A stretch of DNA of 64,000 nucleotides from Amnibacterium endophyticum. GTDB taxonomy: Bacteria; Actinomycetota; Actinomycetes; Actinomycetales; Microbacteriaceae. The stretch spans positions 65,991 through 129,990 of the forward strand of contig NZ_JBHUEA010000007.1 in assembly GCF_042680685.1 (NCBI RefSeq), read 5' to 3'. The notes below the pieces were generated by a model that had not been told where the DNA came from, made no database searches, and was given only the letters and a program-made list of their open reading frames with translations. The translations under genes and the position numbers were made by a program. Positions 52,363-60,200 of the stretch are shown here, piece by piece (position 1 is the stretch's first letter; every line of letters begins with the position of its first letter).

Positions 52363-52441
52363 ACGGCGGCCGATGGACCCCGCAGGCGCCGCGGCGTAGC
52401 GTCCTCGGGCGGACGGGCGGCGCCCGATACGGGGGTCGCGG

Positions 52442-53611
52442 GTGACGGATGCACGACGCCGCGCGCTCGCGCTCGGCGCGCTCGCGATCTCGACGTTCAC
52501 CTACGTCACGACCGAGACGCTACCGATCGGCGTCCTGCCCGGCATCGCCCGCGGGTTCGACGTCGACACCGCGACCGTCGGGCTGCTCGTCGGCGCCTAC
52601 GCGCTCGTCGTCGTGCTCGCCACGGTGCCCCTCGCCCGGCTCACGGCCCGCGTGCCGCGCCGGGCGCAGCTGCTGCTGCTCCTGACGCTGCTGGTCGTCG
52701 CGAACCTCGGCAGCGCGCTCGCCCCGGCGTTCGGCCTCCTCGTCGCCGCCCGGGTGGTCGCCGCGCTCAGCCACGCGCTGTTCTGGGCCGTCGTCGGGCC
52801 GACCGCCGCCTCCCTCGCCCGGCCCGGCGCGCGGGGCCGGGCCCTCGCCGCCGTGTACGCGGGCCAGTCGATCGGCGTGGTCCTCGGGGTCCCGCTCGGC
52901 ACGCTGCTCGGCGAGGTCGTCGACTGGCGCGCCGCATTCGGCGGGGCGGCCGCGCTGGGGCTGGTCGCGCTCGCAGTCGCGGCGGCGACGCTGCCGCACG
53001 TCAGCCGCGCGGACGACGTCGCCTCCACCGGCTCCGAGCCGAGCGGCCCGCGCTACGCGGTCCTCGTCGGCACGACCGTGCTCGTCGCGACCGGGGCGCT
53101 GCTCGCCTTCACCTACGTCACGCCGTTCCTCATCGACGTCACCGGCGTGCCGCCGACCGCGGTCAGCGCCGTCCTCCTGGTGCGGGGTGCGGCGGGGCTC
53201 GTCGCCGTGCTCGTCTCCGGCCGCTTCATCGACCGGCACCCGCGCCGCGTCATGCTGACCGCGACGGGCCTCCTCGTCGTCGGCCTCTCGGTGCAGTGCC
53301 TGGGCCGGGAGCAGGCGCTCGTCGCGACCGCGGGCCTCGCCCTCGTCGCCGCCGGGATGTCGGCGTTCACGACGGGGCTGAGCACGCGGGTGCTGACGGT
53401 CGCCCCGGGCTCCACCGACGTCGCCGCGGGCGGCACCTCGACGGCGTTCAACGTCGGCATCATGGCGGGTTCGTCGACGGGCGGCGCGCTGCTGGCGGTC
53501 GTGGGCCTCGCCGGGCTCCCGCTCGTCGGCGTCGCCTTCACGGGCGCGGCGCTGCTGCTGCTCGCCGCCGAACCGCGGCTCGTCCGCGGCCGCAGACCCG
53601 TCCCGGCCTGA
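52442..53611 (+). CDS. MFS transporter, DHA1-type
   Basis: 389 residues with about twelve hydrophobic segments; FTYVTTETLPIGVLPGIA at the N-terminus is typical of the sugar-efflux/arabinose-efflux-like branch of drug:H+ antiporters. GTG start. It lies 79 bases after the glycosyltransferase and 30 bases before the flhB stop on the other strand. Pairing with a glycosyltransferase recalls glycosylation-and-efflux resistance pairs, but the substrate is unknown. Confidence 0.9.
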   Translation: MTDARRRALALGALAISTFTYVTTETLPIGVLPGIARGFDVDTATVGLLVGAYALVVVLATVPLARLTARVPRRAQLLLLLTLLVVANLGSALAPAFGLLVAARVVAALSHALFWAVVGPTAASLARPGARGRALAAVYAGQSIGVVLGVPLGTLLGEVVDWRAAFGGAAALGLVALAVAAATLPHVSRADDVASTGSEPSGPRYAVLVGTTVLVATGALLAFTYVTPFLIDVTGVPPTAVSAVLLVRGAAGLVAVLVSGRFIDRHPRRVMLTATGLLVVGLSVQCLGREQALVATAGLALVAAGMSAFTTGLSTRVLTVAPGSTDVAAGGTSTAFNVGIMAGSSTGGALLAVVGLAGLPLVGVAFTGAALLLLAAEPRLVRGRRPVPA

Positions 53612-53641
53612 TCCCTCGCGGATCCGCGAGGACCGGGAGGG

Positions 53642-54721
53642 TCAGGAGGCGAGGCGGTGCACCCCGAGCGCGGCGCCGCGCCGCTTCAGGGACATGACGA
53701 ACGCGAGCACGCGGGCGACCTGCGTGTAGAGCTCCTCCGGGATCTCCTGCCCGACGTCGCACGCCTTGTACAGCGCGCGGGCGAGCGGGATGTCCTGCAC
53801 CATCGGCACCCGGTGCTCCGAGGCCTTCTCGCGGATGCGGGCGGCGACCTCGCCCGCGCCCTTCGCGATCACCCGCGGCGCGGCCTTGCCCGGCTCGTAC
53901 TTCAGCGCGACGGCGACGTGCGTCGGGTTCAGCATCACGACGTCGGCGCCGCCGATCGCGGCCATCATCCGGTTGCGCGACATCGCGATCTGCCGGCTGC
54001 GGCGCTGCTGCCGGATGTGGGGGTCGCCCTCGGTGCTCTTCGCCTCGTCCTTGACCTCCTGCCGCGTCATCATCGTGTGCTTGCGGTTGCGCTGCACGAC
54101 GACGAGCACGTCGACCGCGCCGAGCGCGATGCCCGCGACGATGGCCGCCTGCAGGATCGTGCCGACGACGCCGGAGGCCGCGTCGACGACGGCGGAGACC
54201 GGCAGCGCGCCCGAGGCCGCGAGCAGCGGCAGCGCGCCCTGGATCGCGGCCCAGAGCGCGATGCCGACGACGCCGGTCTTCAGGAGCGCCTTCGCGCCCT
54301 CCCAGAGCGCCTGCTTGCCGACCAGGCGCCCCGCGCCCTTGACCACGTCGAACTGCTCGAACTTCGCCTTCAGCTTCTTCGTGCGGATGCCGCCGGAGGC
54401 GAGCGAGCCCGCGATGGCACCGACGACCGACGCCGCGAGCAGCGGGGCGACGACGCCGGGGATCACCGCGAAGGCGGCCGTGAACGTGTCCTGCGCGCGC
54501 TCCGCGGTCGGGTCGAGGATCACGGCCCGCAGCCCGAGCACCAGGTCGGTGGTCGCCTTCGACCCGGCGCCGACGACGATCGGCAGGGTCAGCGCCGCCG
54601 CGGCCATCGACATCCAGCCCGCCATGTCGCGGGACGACTGCAGGCGACCCTCCTTGCGGGCCTCCTCCATCCGCTTCGGGGTGGCCTGCTCGGTCCTTTC
54701 GCCGGAGGGTTCGTCCGCCAT
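53642..54721 (-). CDS. flhB: Flagellar biosynthesis protein FlhB
   Basis: Substrate-specificity switch of the flagellar export gate. 359 residues: GERTEQATPKRMEEARKEG at the N-terminus, four transmembrane segments and the autocleavage motif NPTH (about residue 265) followed by VAVALKYEPG. It is separated from fliR by a 124-base spacer carrying inverted repeats. Confidence 0.96.
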   Translation of the reverse strand: MADEPSGERTEQATPKRMEEARKEGRLQSSRDMAGWMSMAAAALTLPIVVGAGSKATTDLVLGLRAVILDPTAERAQDTFTAAFAVIPGVVAPLLAASVVGAIAGSLASGGIRTKKLKAKFEQFDVVKGAGRLVGKQALWEGAKALLKTGVVGIALWAAIQGALPLLAASGALPVSAVVDAASGVVGTILQAAIVAGIALGAVDVLVVVQRNRKHTMMTRQEVKDEAKSTEGDPHIRQQRRSRQIAMSRNRMMAAIGGADVVMLNPTHVAVALKYEPGKAAPRVIAKGAGEVAARIREKASEHRVPMVQDIPLARALYKACDVGQEIPEELYTQVARVLAFVMSLKRRGAALGVHRLAS

Positions 54722-54742
54722 CAGTCACCTCCCCGGGAGCCC

Positions 54743-54816
54743 AGCAGCAGGACTTGCGCCCCGCAGCAGGAGATGCGCCGGGCCGATGTCCTGCCGCAGG
54801 GCCGACGTCCTGCTGC
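54743..54816. repeat. Four-unit symmetric repeat between flhB and fliR
   Basis: Two direct 17-base units, GCAGCAGGACTTGCGCC (54744) and GCAGCAGGAGATGCGCC (54763), are followed by two inverted units, GGCCGATGTCCTGCCGC (54781) and GGCCGACGTCCTGCTGC (54800). The period within each arm is 19 bases. The whole can fold as one long hairpin between two flagellar genes. Confidence 0.8.
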
Positions 54817-54845
54817 AGGGATCGACGCCGAGGGCGACCCGCCGT

Positions 54846-55616
54846 TCACGTGACCGCCCCCATCAGCGCGAGGGCGTCGTCGACCAGGGCGGTGACGATG
54901 CGCGGGAGCGCGAGGAAGATCGACCCGGCCGCGAGCAGGGTGATGAGGATCTTCAGCGGGAAGCCGAGCGAGAAGGCGTTCAGCGCCGGTGCGACGCGGG
55001 TGAGCAGGCCGAGGCCGACGTCGGCGAGGAACAGCACGACCACGATCGGGCCCGCGATCTGCACGGCGGAGAGGAACAGCTGGCCGACCCCCGGCAGCAG
55101 CAGGCGGCCGACGTCCCGGTCGAACAGCCCCGTGACCGGCAGCGCCTCGAAGGTGCGGAACAGCCCGCCGAGCACCAGCTCCGCTCCCCCGCTGACGAAC
55201 AGCAGCCCGAGCGCGACCATCTGCATCAGGCGCGTCATCTGCGCGCCGTTCACGTTCATCATCGGGTCGAACGCCTGGCTCAGCTGGAAGCCCGCGAACA
55301 GGTCGATGAGGCTTCCGGCGGACTGGATCGCGGAGAACACGACGAGCACCAGGAAGCCGAGCAGCGCCCCGGTGACCAGCTGGCTGATCAGCGCGAGCAC
55401 GAACGCGCCCGTCTCCAGCTGCGCGGACATGCCCTGCGCGGCGTGCGGCGCCACGAGGATCGACAGCGCGACGGCGAGCATCGCCTTGATCCGCAGCGGG
55501 ATCGCGCTGAACGAGAACGGCGGCGCGAGCACGAGGAAGGCCGTGATCCGCACCGCCGCGAGCATCGCCGCCTCGATGAAGGCGCCGTTCAGGCCGATCG
55601 TGCCGAGCGTGCCCAT
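54846..55616 (-). CDS. fliR: Flagellar biosynthesis protein FliR
   Basis: Core membrane subunit of the export gate, 256 residues with about six hydrophobic segments. AFVLALISQLVTGALLGFL and FQLSQAFDPMMNVNGAQM match FliR. It follows fliQ after 10 bases, the usual fliP-fliQ-fliR order. Confidence 0.95.
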   Translation of the reverse strand: MGTLGTIGLNGAFIEAAMLAAVRITAFLVLAPPFSFSAIPLRIKAMLAVALSILVAPHAAQGMSAQLETGAFVLALISQLVTGALLGFLVLVVFSAIQSAGSLIDLFAGFQLSQAFDPMMNVNGAQMTRLMQMVALGLLFVSGGAELVLGGLFRTFEALPVTGLFDRDVGRLLLPGVGQLFLSAVQIAGPIVVVLFLADVGLGLLTRVAPALNAFSLGFPLKILITLLAAGSIFLALPRIVTALVDDALALMGAVT

Positions 55617-55626
55617 CAGCCGCGGC

Positions 55627-55902
55627 TCACTTCGAGTCGAGGTACGTCGGCAGCAGCTCGAACAGCTGGTGCGTGAACGTCACCGCCTCGCTGATCATCC
55701 AGTGGCCGCAGACGATCAGCGCGATGGCGACGGCGATCGCCTTCGGCACGAACGAGAGCGTCGCCTCCTGGATCTGCGTGATCGACTGGAAGACGCTGAT
55801 CGCGAAGCCGACGACGAGCGCGGTGACGAGCAGCGGCGCGGACAGCTCCGCGGCGAGGATCAGCGCCCGCAGCGCGAGGTCGACGACCATGCTCTCGCTC
55901 AT
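55627..55902 (-). CDS. fliQ: Flagellar biosynthesis protein FliQ
   Basis: 91 residues with two transmembrane hairpins; VVGFAISVFQSITQIQEATLS (read as VGFAISVFQSITQIQEATL) and FVPKAIAVAIAL are diagnostic for FliQ. Confidence 0.97.
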   Translation of the reverse strand: MSESMVVDLALRALILAAELSAPLLVTALVVGFAISVFQSITQIQEATLSFVPKAIAVAIALIVCGHWMISEAVTFTHQLFELLPTYLDSK

Positions 55903-55929
55903 GACACTGCCTGGCTCATCGGTCGCGCC

Positions 55930-56823
55930 TCACGTGTTGTAGCTCTGCACGAGCGACGTGATGATCAGGCCCCAGCCGTCGACGAGGACGAAGAGCAGGA
56001 TCTTGAACGGCAGCGCGATCATCGTCGGCGGCAGCATCATCATGCCCATCGCCATCAGGCCGGACGAGACGACCAGGTCGATGACGAGGAACGGCACGAA
56101 GATGACCAGGCCGATGATGAAGGCGGCTCGCAGCTCGGACAGCATGAAGGCCGGCACCACCGTGAAGAACGGCGTGGAGGCGGCGTTCGCAGGGTTCGGC
56201 TGGTGCGCGGCCCGCGTCATCAGCGCGATGTCGCTCTCGCGGGTGTGCTGCAGCATGAAGTGCTGCAGGGGTCCCGCGGCGCGGGCGATCGCGTCGCCGA
56301 ACTCGAGGTTCCCGTCGAGGAACGGTGTCAGCGCCTCCTTGTTCACCTGGTCGAGCACCGGCCACATGATGAAGAGGGAGAGGAACAGCGCGAGCCCGGC
56401 GAGCACCTGGTTCGGCGGGATCGTGTTCAGCCCGAGCGCGTTCCGCGTCATCGCGAGGACCACGAAGATCTTCGTGAACGACGACATCATCAGCAGCAGC
56501 GCGGGCGCGATCGACAGCAGGGTGATCGCGATGAGCACCGTGATCGAGTCGTTCGGCGCGTTGTTCGGGCCGCTGATCTTCACGGTGACCCCGCCGGTCG
56601 GGCTCGGCGTCGGCACCGACGGGTTCGTCGGCATCGGCGCCGCTGACGCCGCCTGCGGAGCGACGAGCACGAGCCAGGCGATCGCGAGCAGCGCGAAGGC
56701 GACGAGGGCGAGCTGCGGCGCGTGGTCGCGCAGCCACCGGCGCGCGGAGGGCTGCGAGGACCGCGCGACGGGCGCGGCGGCGCTCACCGCGCCCGTCGCA
56801 GCGCGTCGCGGGTCTGCTTCCAC
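55930..56823 (-). CDS. fliP: Flagellar biosynthesis protein FliP
   Basis: Export-gate membrane protein, 297 residues. An N-terminal signal-like segment (QLALVAFALLAIAWLVLVAP) precedes the FliP core with LLMMSSFTKIFVVLAMTRNA, TIPPNQVLAGLALFLSLF and FKILLFVLVDGW near the end. GTG start inside the fliO gene gives a 40-base overlap. Confidence 0.96.
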   Translation of the reverse strand: MEADPRRAATGAVSAAAPVARSSQPSARRWLRDHAPQLALVAFALLAIAWLVLVAPQAASAAPMPTNPSVPTPSPTGGVTVKISGPNNAPNDSITVLIAITLLSIAPALLLMMSSFTKIFVVLAMTRNALGLNTIPPNQVLAGLALFLSLFIMWPVLDQVNKEALTPFLDGNLEFGDAIARAAGPLQHFMLQHTRESDIALMTRAAHQPNPANAASTPFFTVVPAFMLSELRAAFIIGLVIFVPFLVIDLVVSSGLMAMGMMMLPPTMIALPFKILLFVLVDGWGLIITSLVQSYNT

Positions 56824-57356
56824 GTCGCGGGAGACAGCACGGAGCCGGCGAGCGGGCCGCCCTGCGCCTGCGTGCGCCGCTGCTCGGCCTCGCGGAGCGC
56901 GCGCCGGGTGGCCGGCACGGGGGCGTCGGCGCGGGTGATCGCGAGGGTCTGGGTCACGGGTCCGTGCGGTGCGTCGGCGGCGCCGTGCACCAGCACGGGC
57001 ACGTCACCGGTCGAGATGGTGACGGTCCGCAGCTCCTGCTCGAACCGCGCGACGGTGACCGGCTGGGTGGAGACCAGGCGCGGCTCGACCGCGTCGGGCG
57101 CGGCGCCCAGGGTGTCGAGCACCGTCACCGCGTGCTCCGTGACGCCGAGCAGGTAGCGGCGCCCGCCCGCCTCCACGACCGCCACGCCCGCCTTGGCGCC
57201 GAGGCCCTGCCGGGCGACGACGGCGATCTGCCGCTCCCGGCCGGAGCCGCCCAGCTGCCGCTTGGTCACCCAGCGGTGCAGCAGCAGCAGCGCGCCGAAG
57301 ACGGCGCCGAGGCCGACGACGACGCGCAGCGCCAGGATCACGGTGTCGAAGTCCAC
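56784..57356 (-). CDS. fliO: Flagellar protein FliO-like
   Basis: 190 residues: one N-terminal transmembrane segment (LRVVVGLGAVFGALLLLHRW), then a small cytoplasmic domain with RQIAVVARQGLGAKAGVAVV and GGRRYLLGVTEHAVTVL, the FliO pattern. It assists FliP complex assembly in other bacteria. The long polar C-terminus is poorly conserved. GTG start. Confidence 0.85.
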   Translation of the reverse strand: MDFDTVILALRVVVGLGAVFGALLLLHRWVTKRQLGGSGRERQIAVVARQGLGAKAGVAVVEAGGRRYLLGVTEHAVTVLDTLGAAPDAVEPRLVSTQPVTVARFEQELRTVTISTGDVPVLVHGAADAPHGPVTQTLAITRADAPVPATRRALREAEQRRTQAQGGPLAGSVLSPATWKQTRDALRRAR

Positions 57357-57366
57357 CGGCCGCCCC

Positions 57367-58062
57367 TCAGCCGCCGTCCGCGGTGTCGAGCACCTCGGTG
57401 ACCCGGACCGCGAACCGTCGGTCGACGACCACGATCTCGCCGTGGGCGATCATCCGGCCGTTCAGGAACACGTCCGCCTCGCTGCCGACCGCGCGGTCCA
57501 GCTCGATGACGGTGCCGGGCTGCGCGTCGAGCAGCTCCTGCACCGACACGACGGCGCGGCCGATCTCCACCGACAGCGTCATCTGCACCGTGCTGATGCG
57601 GCCGAGCCGGCTCGAGACGTCGCGGAAGCCGCGGGGCGGAGCGGGGGTCCGGAGCGCCACGGCGAACCAGCCGGCGACGCCCTCCTCCCCGATCAGGTCG
57701 AAGACGACGGCGTCCGCGGACTGGAACAGGCTGGCCGGGACCCCGTCGGCGGCGTCGCCCAGCTGCCCCCCGCCGATGACGTCGGTCGCGGCCTCGAGCG
57801 CCGGGCGGAGCACGTCGCCGAGGCGCACGCGGTCCCCGCCGCCGCCCGCCGCGATCAGCTCGGTGCGGTCGAGCAGGATGACCGCGAGGTCCGCGGAGCG
57901 CGGGCCCACGTATGTCGCGGACACGCCCGACTCGAGCACCTGCATCGGCACGGGGTCGCTGCCGTGCGGCTGCGCGAGCAGCGGTGCGCCGGGCAGGTTG
58001 GCGACGAGGGCGTCGGCGACCGCCGCCTCGTCGGTGGCGCGGCCGGTGGCGGTGAGGCTCAT
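57367..58062 (-). CDS. fliN: Flagellar motor switch protein FliN (FliY-like)
   Basis: 231 residues. The C-terminal SpoA domain (VQMTLSVEIGRAVVSVQELL, GTVIELDRAVGSEADVFLNG) is clear. The first 140 residues resemble a CheC/FliY-type domain, longer than a simple FliN. ATG overlaps the fliM stop by 4 bases (ATGA). Confidence 0.93.
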   Translation of the reverse strand: MSLTATGRATDEAAVADALVANLPGAPLLAQPHGSDPVPMQVLESGVSATYVGPRSADLAVILLDRTELIAAGGGGDRVRLGDVLRPALEAATDVIGGGQLGDAADGVPASLFQSADAVVFDLIGEEGVAGWFAVALRTPAPPRGFRDVSSRLGRISTVQMTLSVEIGRAVVSVQELLDAQPGTVIELDRAVGSEADVFLNGRMIAHGEIVVVDRRFAVRVTEVLDTADGG

Positions 58063-58958
58063 TCGGGGCTCCCTCCGTCGGACTCGACGACGATGCAGGC
58101 GAGCCGGTCGCCGTTGCTGCCGACCGCGACGCGCAGCACGGGCGCGCCGTCGGCCTCGACGACGAGCGGGTGGTGCGCGAGGTGCGCGAGCGGGATGAGG
58201 TCCCCGACCGCGAGGTCGAGGACGGTCGACGGTCCGACGGGCGTCTCGTCGAAGCGGAGCGCGACCTCGATCGGCGCGACGGCGAGATGCCGGCTGAGCA
58301 GCGCCTGCACCTCCGCCGCGTCCTGCTTGGGCGCGACCGCGCCCAGCGCCTCGAGCGCGAGCGGGACGGGGATCGCGAGGCCGAGCCGCCCGCGCTCCCC
58401 GCGGCGGAGCGTTCCGACGACGACGGTGACGGCCAGCTCGTCCGGGTCGCAGACCGCCCCGGCGCCCGCGCCGAACGACTCCACGACGGCCCGCGGCAGC
58501 AGGCCGTCGGTGGCGTCGTGCAGCTCGGCGAGGTGCTCGTCGACGACCCGCCAGGCGAGCGCGCGCTCGATCGCGGAGAGCGGAGTGTCGAGATCGAGCG
58601 CGGCCCCGGACGCGCCGATCATGCGCGCCGCCCAGTAGCGGGCCTCGGCGAGCGGCACCCGGTAGACCACGCGGTGGTCGCCCGCGTGCGCGACGGCCTC
58701 GAGCGCCGGCGGGCCCTCGGGAGCGAGGAACGCGGCGTGCGTCTGGACGCGGGACGGCGCGGTCGCGACGTCGACGACCGCACGCGTCTTCGCGGTGATC
58801 TGCGTGCCGACCTGCCGGCCCCACGCCTCCAGCGCCGAATCGAGGCGGTCGCGGGCGTCGGCCGACAGCAGCTCCGGGCTCGCGAAGTCGTACGGCTGCA
58901 CGTCGAGCACGGAGCCGGGTGCATGCACCCGTCCGCCCGCGGTCGATCGTGTCGTCAC
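58059..58958 (-). CDS. fliM: Flagellar motor switch protein FliM, short N-terminus
   Basis: 299 residues. The middle domain starts almost at once (VLDVQPYDFASPELLSADAR) and the C-terminal SpoA domain ends APVLRVAVGSNGDRLACIVV. The usual N-terminal CheY-P-binding segment (EIDALLN type) is not encoded: only about 20 residues precede the YDF motif, and an in-frame TAG lies four codons upstream of the GTG start. How phospho-CheY would engage the switch is therefore open. Confidence 0.92.
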   Translation of the reverse strand: MTTRSTAGGRVHAPGSVLDVQPYDFASPELLSADARDRLDSALEAWGRQVGTQITAKTRAVVDVATAPSRVQTHAAFLAPEGPPALEAVAHAGDHRVVYRVPLAEARYWAARMIGASGAALDLDTPLSAIERALAWRVVDEHLAELHDATDGLLPRAVVESFGAGAGAVCDPDELAVTVVVGTLRRGERGRLGLAIPVPLALEALGAVAPKQDAAEVQALLSRHLAVAPIEVALRFDETPVGPSTVLDLAVGDLIPLAHLAHHPLVVEADGAPVLRVAVGSNGDRLACIVVESDGGSPE

Positions 58959-58972
58959 GCTCGTATGGTGCT

Positions 58973-59197
58973 AGGCGCCCCCCGATCCGGGGGTGCGCCA
59001 CTCCGTCTTTCTCGGAGTGCCCGCGCCGCGACCGGCTTCGCCGGCCCCGTCACGGCCCCTGCGGCTCCGCTGGCGCTCCGCCGCGGCCTCTCGGCGGCAT
59101 GAGCCGCCGGGGCGCTCACGCGCCCTTCTCGCTCCTGCTGTGCGTCCCTGCCGCGACCCGCGCTGTTCTTCTCGGAGCGCCCTTCTCGCTTCTGCTG
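58973..59197. repeat. Hairpins and direct repeat in motB-fliM spacer
   Basis: The 251-base spacer where fliL often lies has no recognisable gene. It holds a CCCCC / GGGGG hairpin (58973-58998), a 6-bp ACTCCG / CGGAGT hairpin (58999-59017) and a 20-base direct repeat CGCCCTTCTCGCTYCTGCTG at 59121 and 59178 with one mismatch. On the minus strand the hairpins precede fliM and could attenuate transcription from motB. Confidence 0.65.
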
Positions 59198-59209
59198 GGC
59201 GGCCCCTGG

Positions 59210-60199
59210 TCAGTGGCCGGAGGACTTCGTCTCCACGTGGGACGCGTCCTTCGCCGGGGCGGAGTCGTGACCGCTCGAGCTCGCTCCCTGACCGCTCGAA
59301 GCCGCTTCGCCGTGCCCGCTCGAGGAGGACGAGCCGTGGTCGCTCGAGCTCGTCGCGCCGTGGTCGCTCGACGAGGACTCGCCGTGGCCGCCCGACGACG
59401 ACTTCCCGTGCCCGCCCGAGGAGGACTCGCCGTGCCCCGACGAGGAGGCGGTCGACGTCTCCGCTGCAGGCACGCTCGCGACCTGCACCGTGTGCAGCAC
59501 GATGTCGACGCGGCGGTTGTGCTCGATCGCCTTCTGCGACGTGCCCTTCTTCGCGTGCTCCGACCCGAAGGAGACGACCGAGACGTTCGCCGGATCGACC
59601 GCGTCGTGCGACGTCAGCCACGCCCGCACGCTGTTCGCCCGCGCGCTCGCCAGGTTCCAGTCGTCGCCCCACCGGCCCGCCGAGCCGCGCGGGTCCGCGT
59701 GGCCCTCGATGGTGACCTCGCCCGCGTGCTTCTCGAGCGTCGGCGACAGCTTCTTCAGCACCGACAGCGCGTTCCTCGACAGGTCCGCGTCGTTGCCCTC
59801 GAAGTACGTGCTCGAGCCGACCAGCGAGATCGTGATCGAGTTCGTGCCCGTCTGCACCTTCACCTTCGCGCCGAGCCCCGCGGCCTTCAGCTCGTCGGTG
59901 ATCTCCTTCGAGACCTGCATCAGCGCGATGGTGCTGTTCGAGAAGCCGGCGCCGTCCTTCGAGACGAACTGCTTCGGCACGATCGCCTTGTTCTCGTCGA
60001 GCTTCGCCGTCTTCGTCACCCCGAAGCCCGTCGCGAGCGAGTTCTTCAGCTCGTCGAACTTCTTCTGGTCGACCGTCGACATCGCGTACAGCACGATGAA
60101 CAGCGCCATCAGCACCGTGATCATGTCCGCGTAGGACACGAGCCAGCGCTCGTCGACGTGGTGCTCCTCGTGAGCGTGCTTCTTGCGCCGCCCCGACAC
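59210..60199 (-). CDS. motB: Flagellar motor stator protein MotB with Ser/His repeat tail
   Basis: Stator subunit that binds peptidoglycan and conducts ions with MotA. 329 residues: a transmembrane segment with the ion-binding Asp25 (VSYADMITVLMALFIVLYAM), a plug/linker and an OmpA-like domain (VTIEGHADPRG ... NLASARANSVRAWL, IEHNRRVDIVL) to about 236. Residues 251-312 are an octapeptide repeat with His every eight residues. The GTG start lies one base past the motA stop. Confidence 0.96.
   Translation of the reverse strand: MSGRRKKHAHEEHHVDERWLVSYADMITVLMALFIVLYAMSTVDQKKFDELKNSLATGFGVTKTAKLDENKAIVPKQFVSKDGAGFSNSTIALMQVSKEITDELKAAGLGAKVKVQTGTNSITISLVGSSTYFEGNDADLSRNALSVLKKLSPTLEKHAGEVTIEGHADPRGSAGRWGDDWNLASARANSVRAWLTSHDAVDPANVSVVSFGSEHAKKGTSQKAIEHNRRVDIVLHTVQVASVPAAETSTASSSGHGESSSGGHGKSSSGGHGESSSSDHGATSSSDHGSSSSSGHGEAASSGQGASSSGHDSAPAKDASHVETKSSGH
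59264..59449. repeat. 24-base tandem repeat in motB
   Basis: About eight units of 24 bases encode [G/D]HGxSSSx. His codons fall at residues 256, 264, 272, 280, 288 and 296, then Gln304 and His311. The repeat keeps frame and may vary in unit number between strains. Confidence 0.9.
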
Positions 60200-60200
60200 G

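Noticed and set aside
55627..55902. FliQ being part of a non-flagellar type III secretion system
   Set aside because: Neighbours motA/motB, flgE, flgD, fliK and flbD are flagellum-specific.
59264..59449. CRISPR-like array
   Set aside because: The 24-base repeats are contiguous and coding (MotB tail), with no spacers.
58971..59672. fliL candidate overlapping motB
   Set aside because: The frame is an Arg/Gly/Glu-rich shadow of motB without a transmembrane helix or FliL motif.
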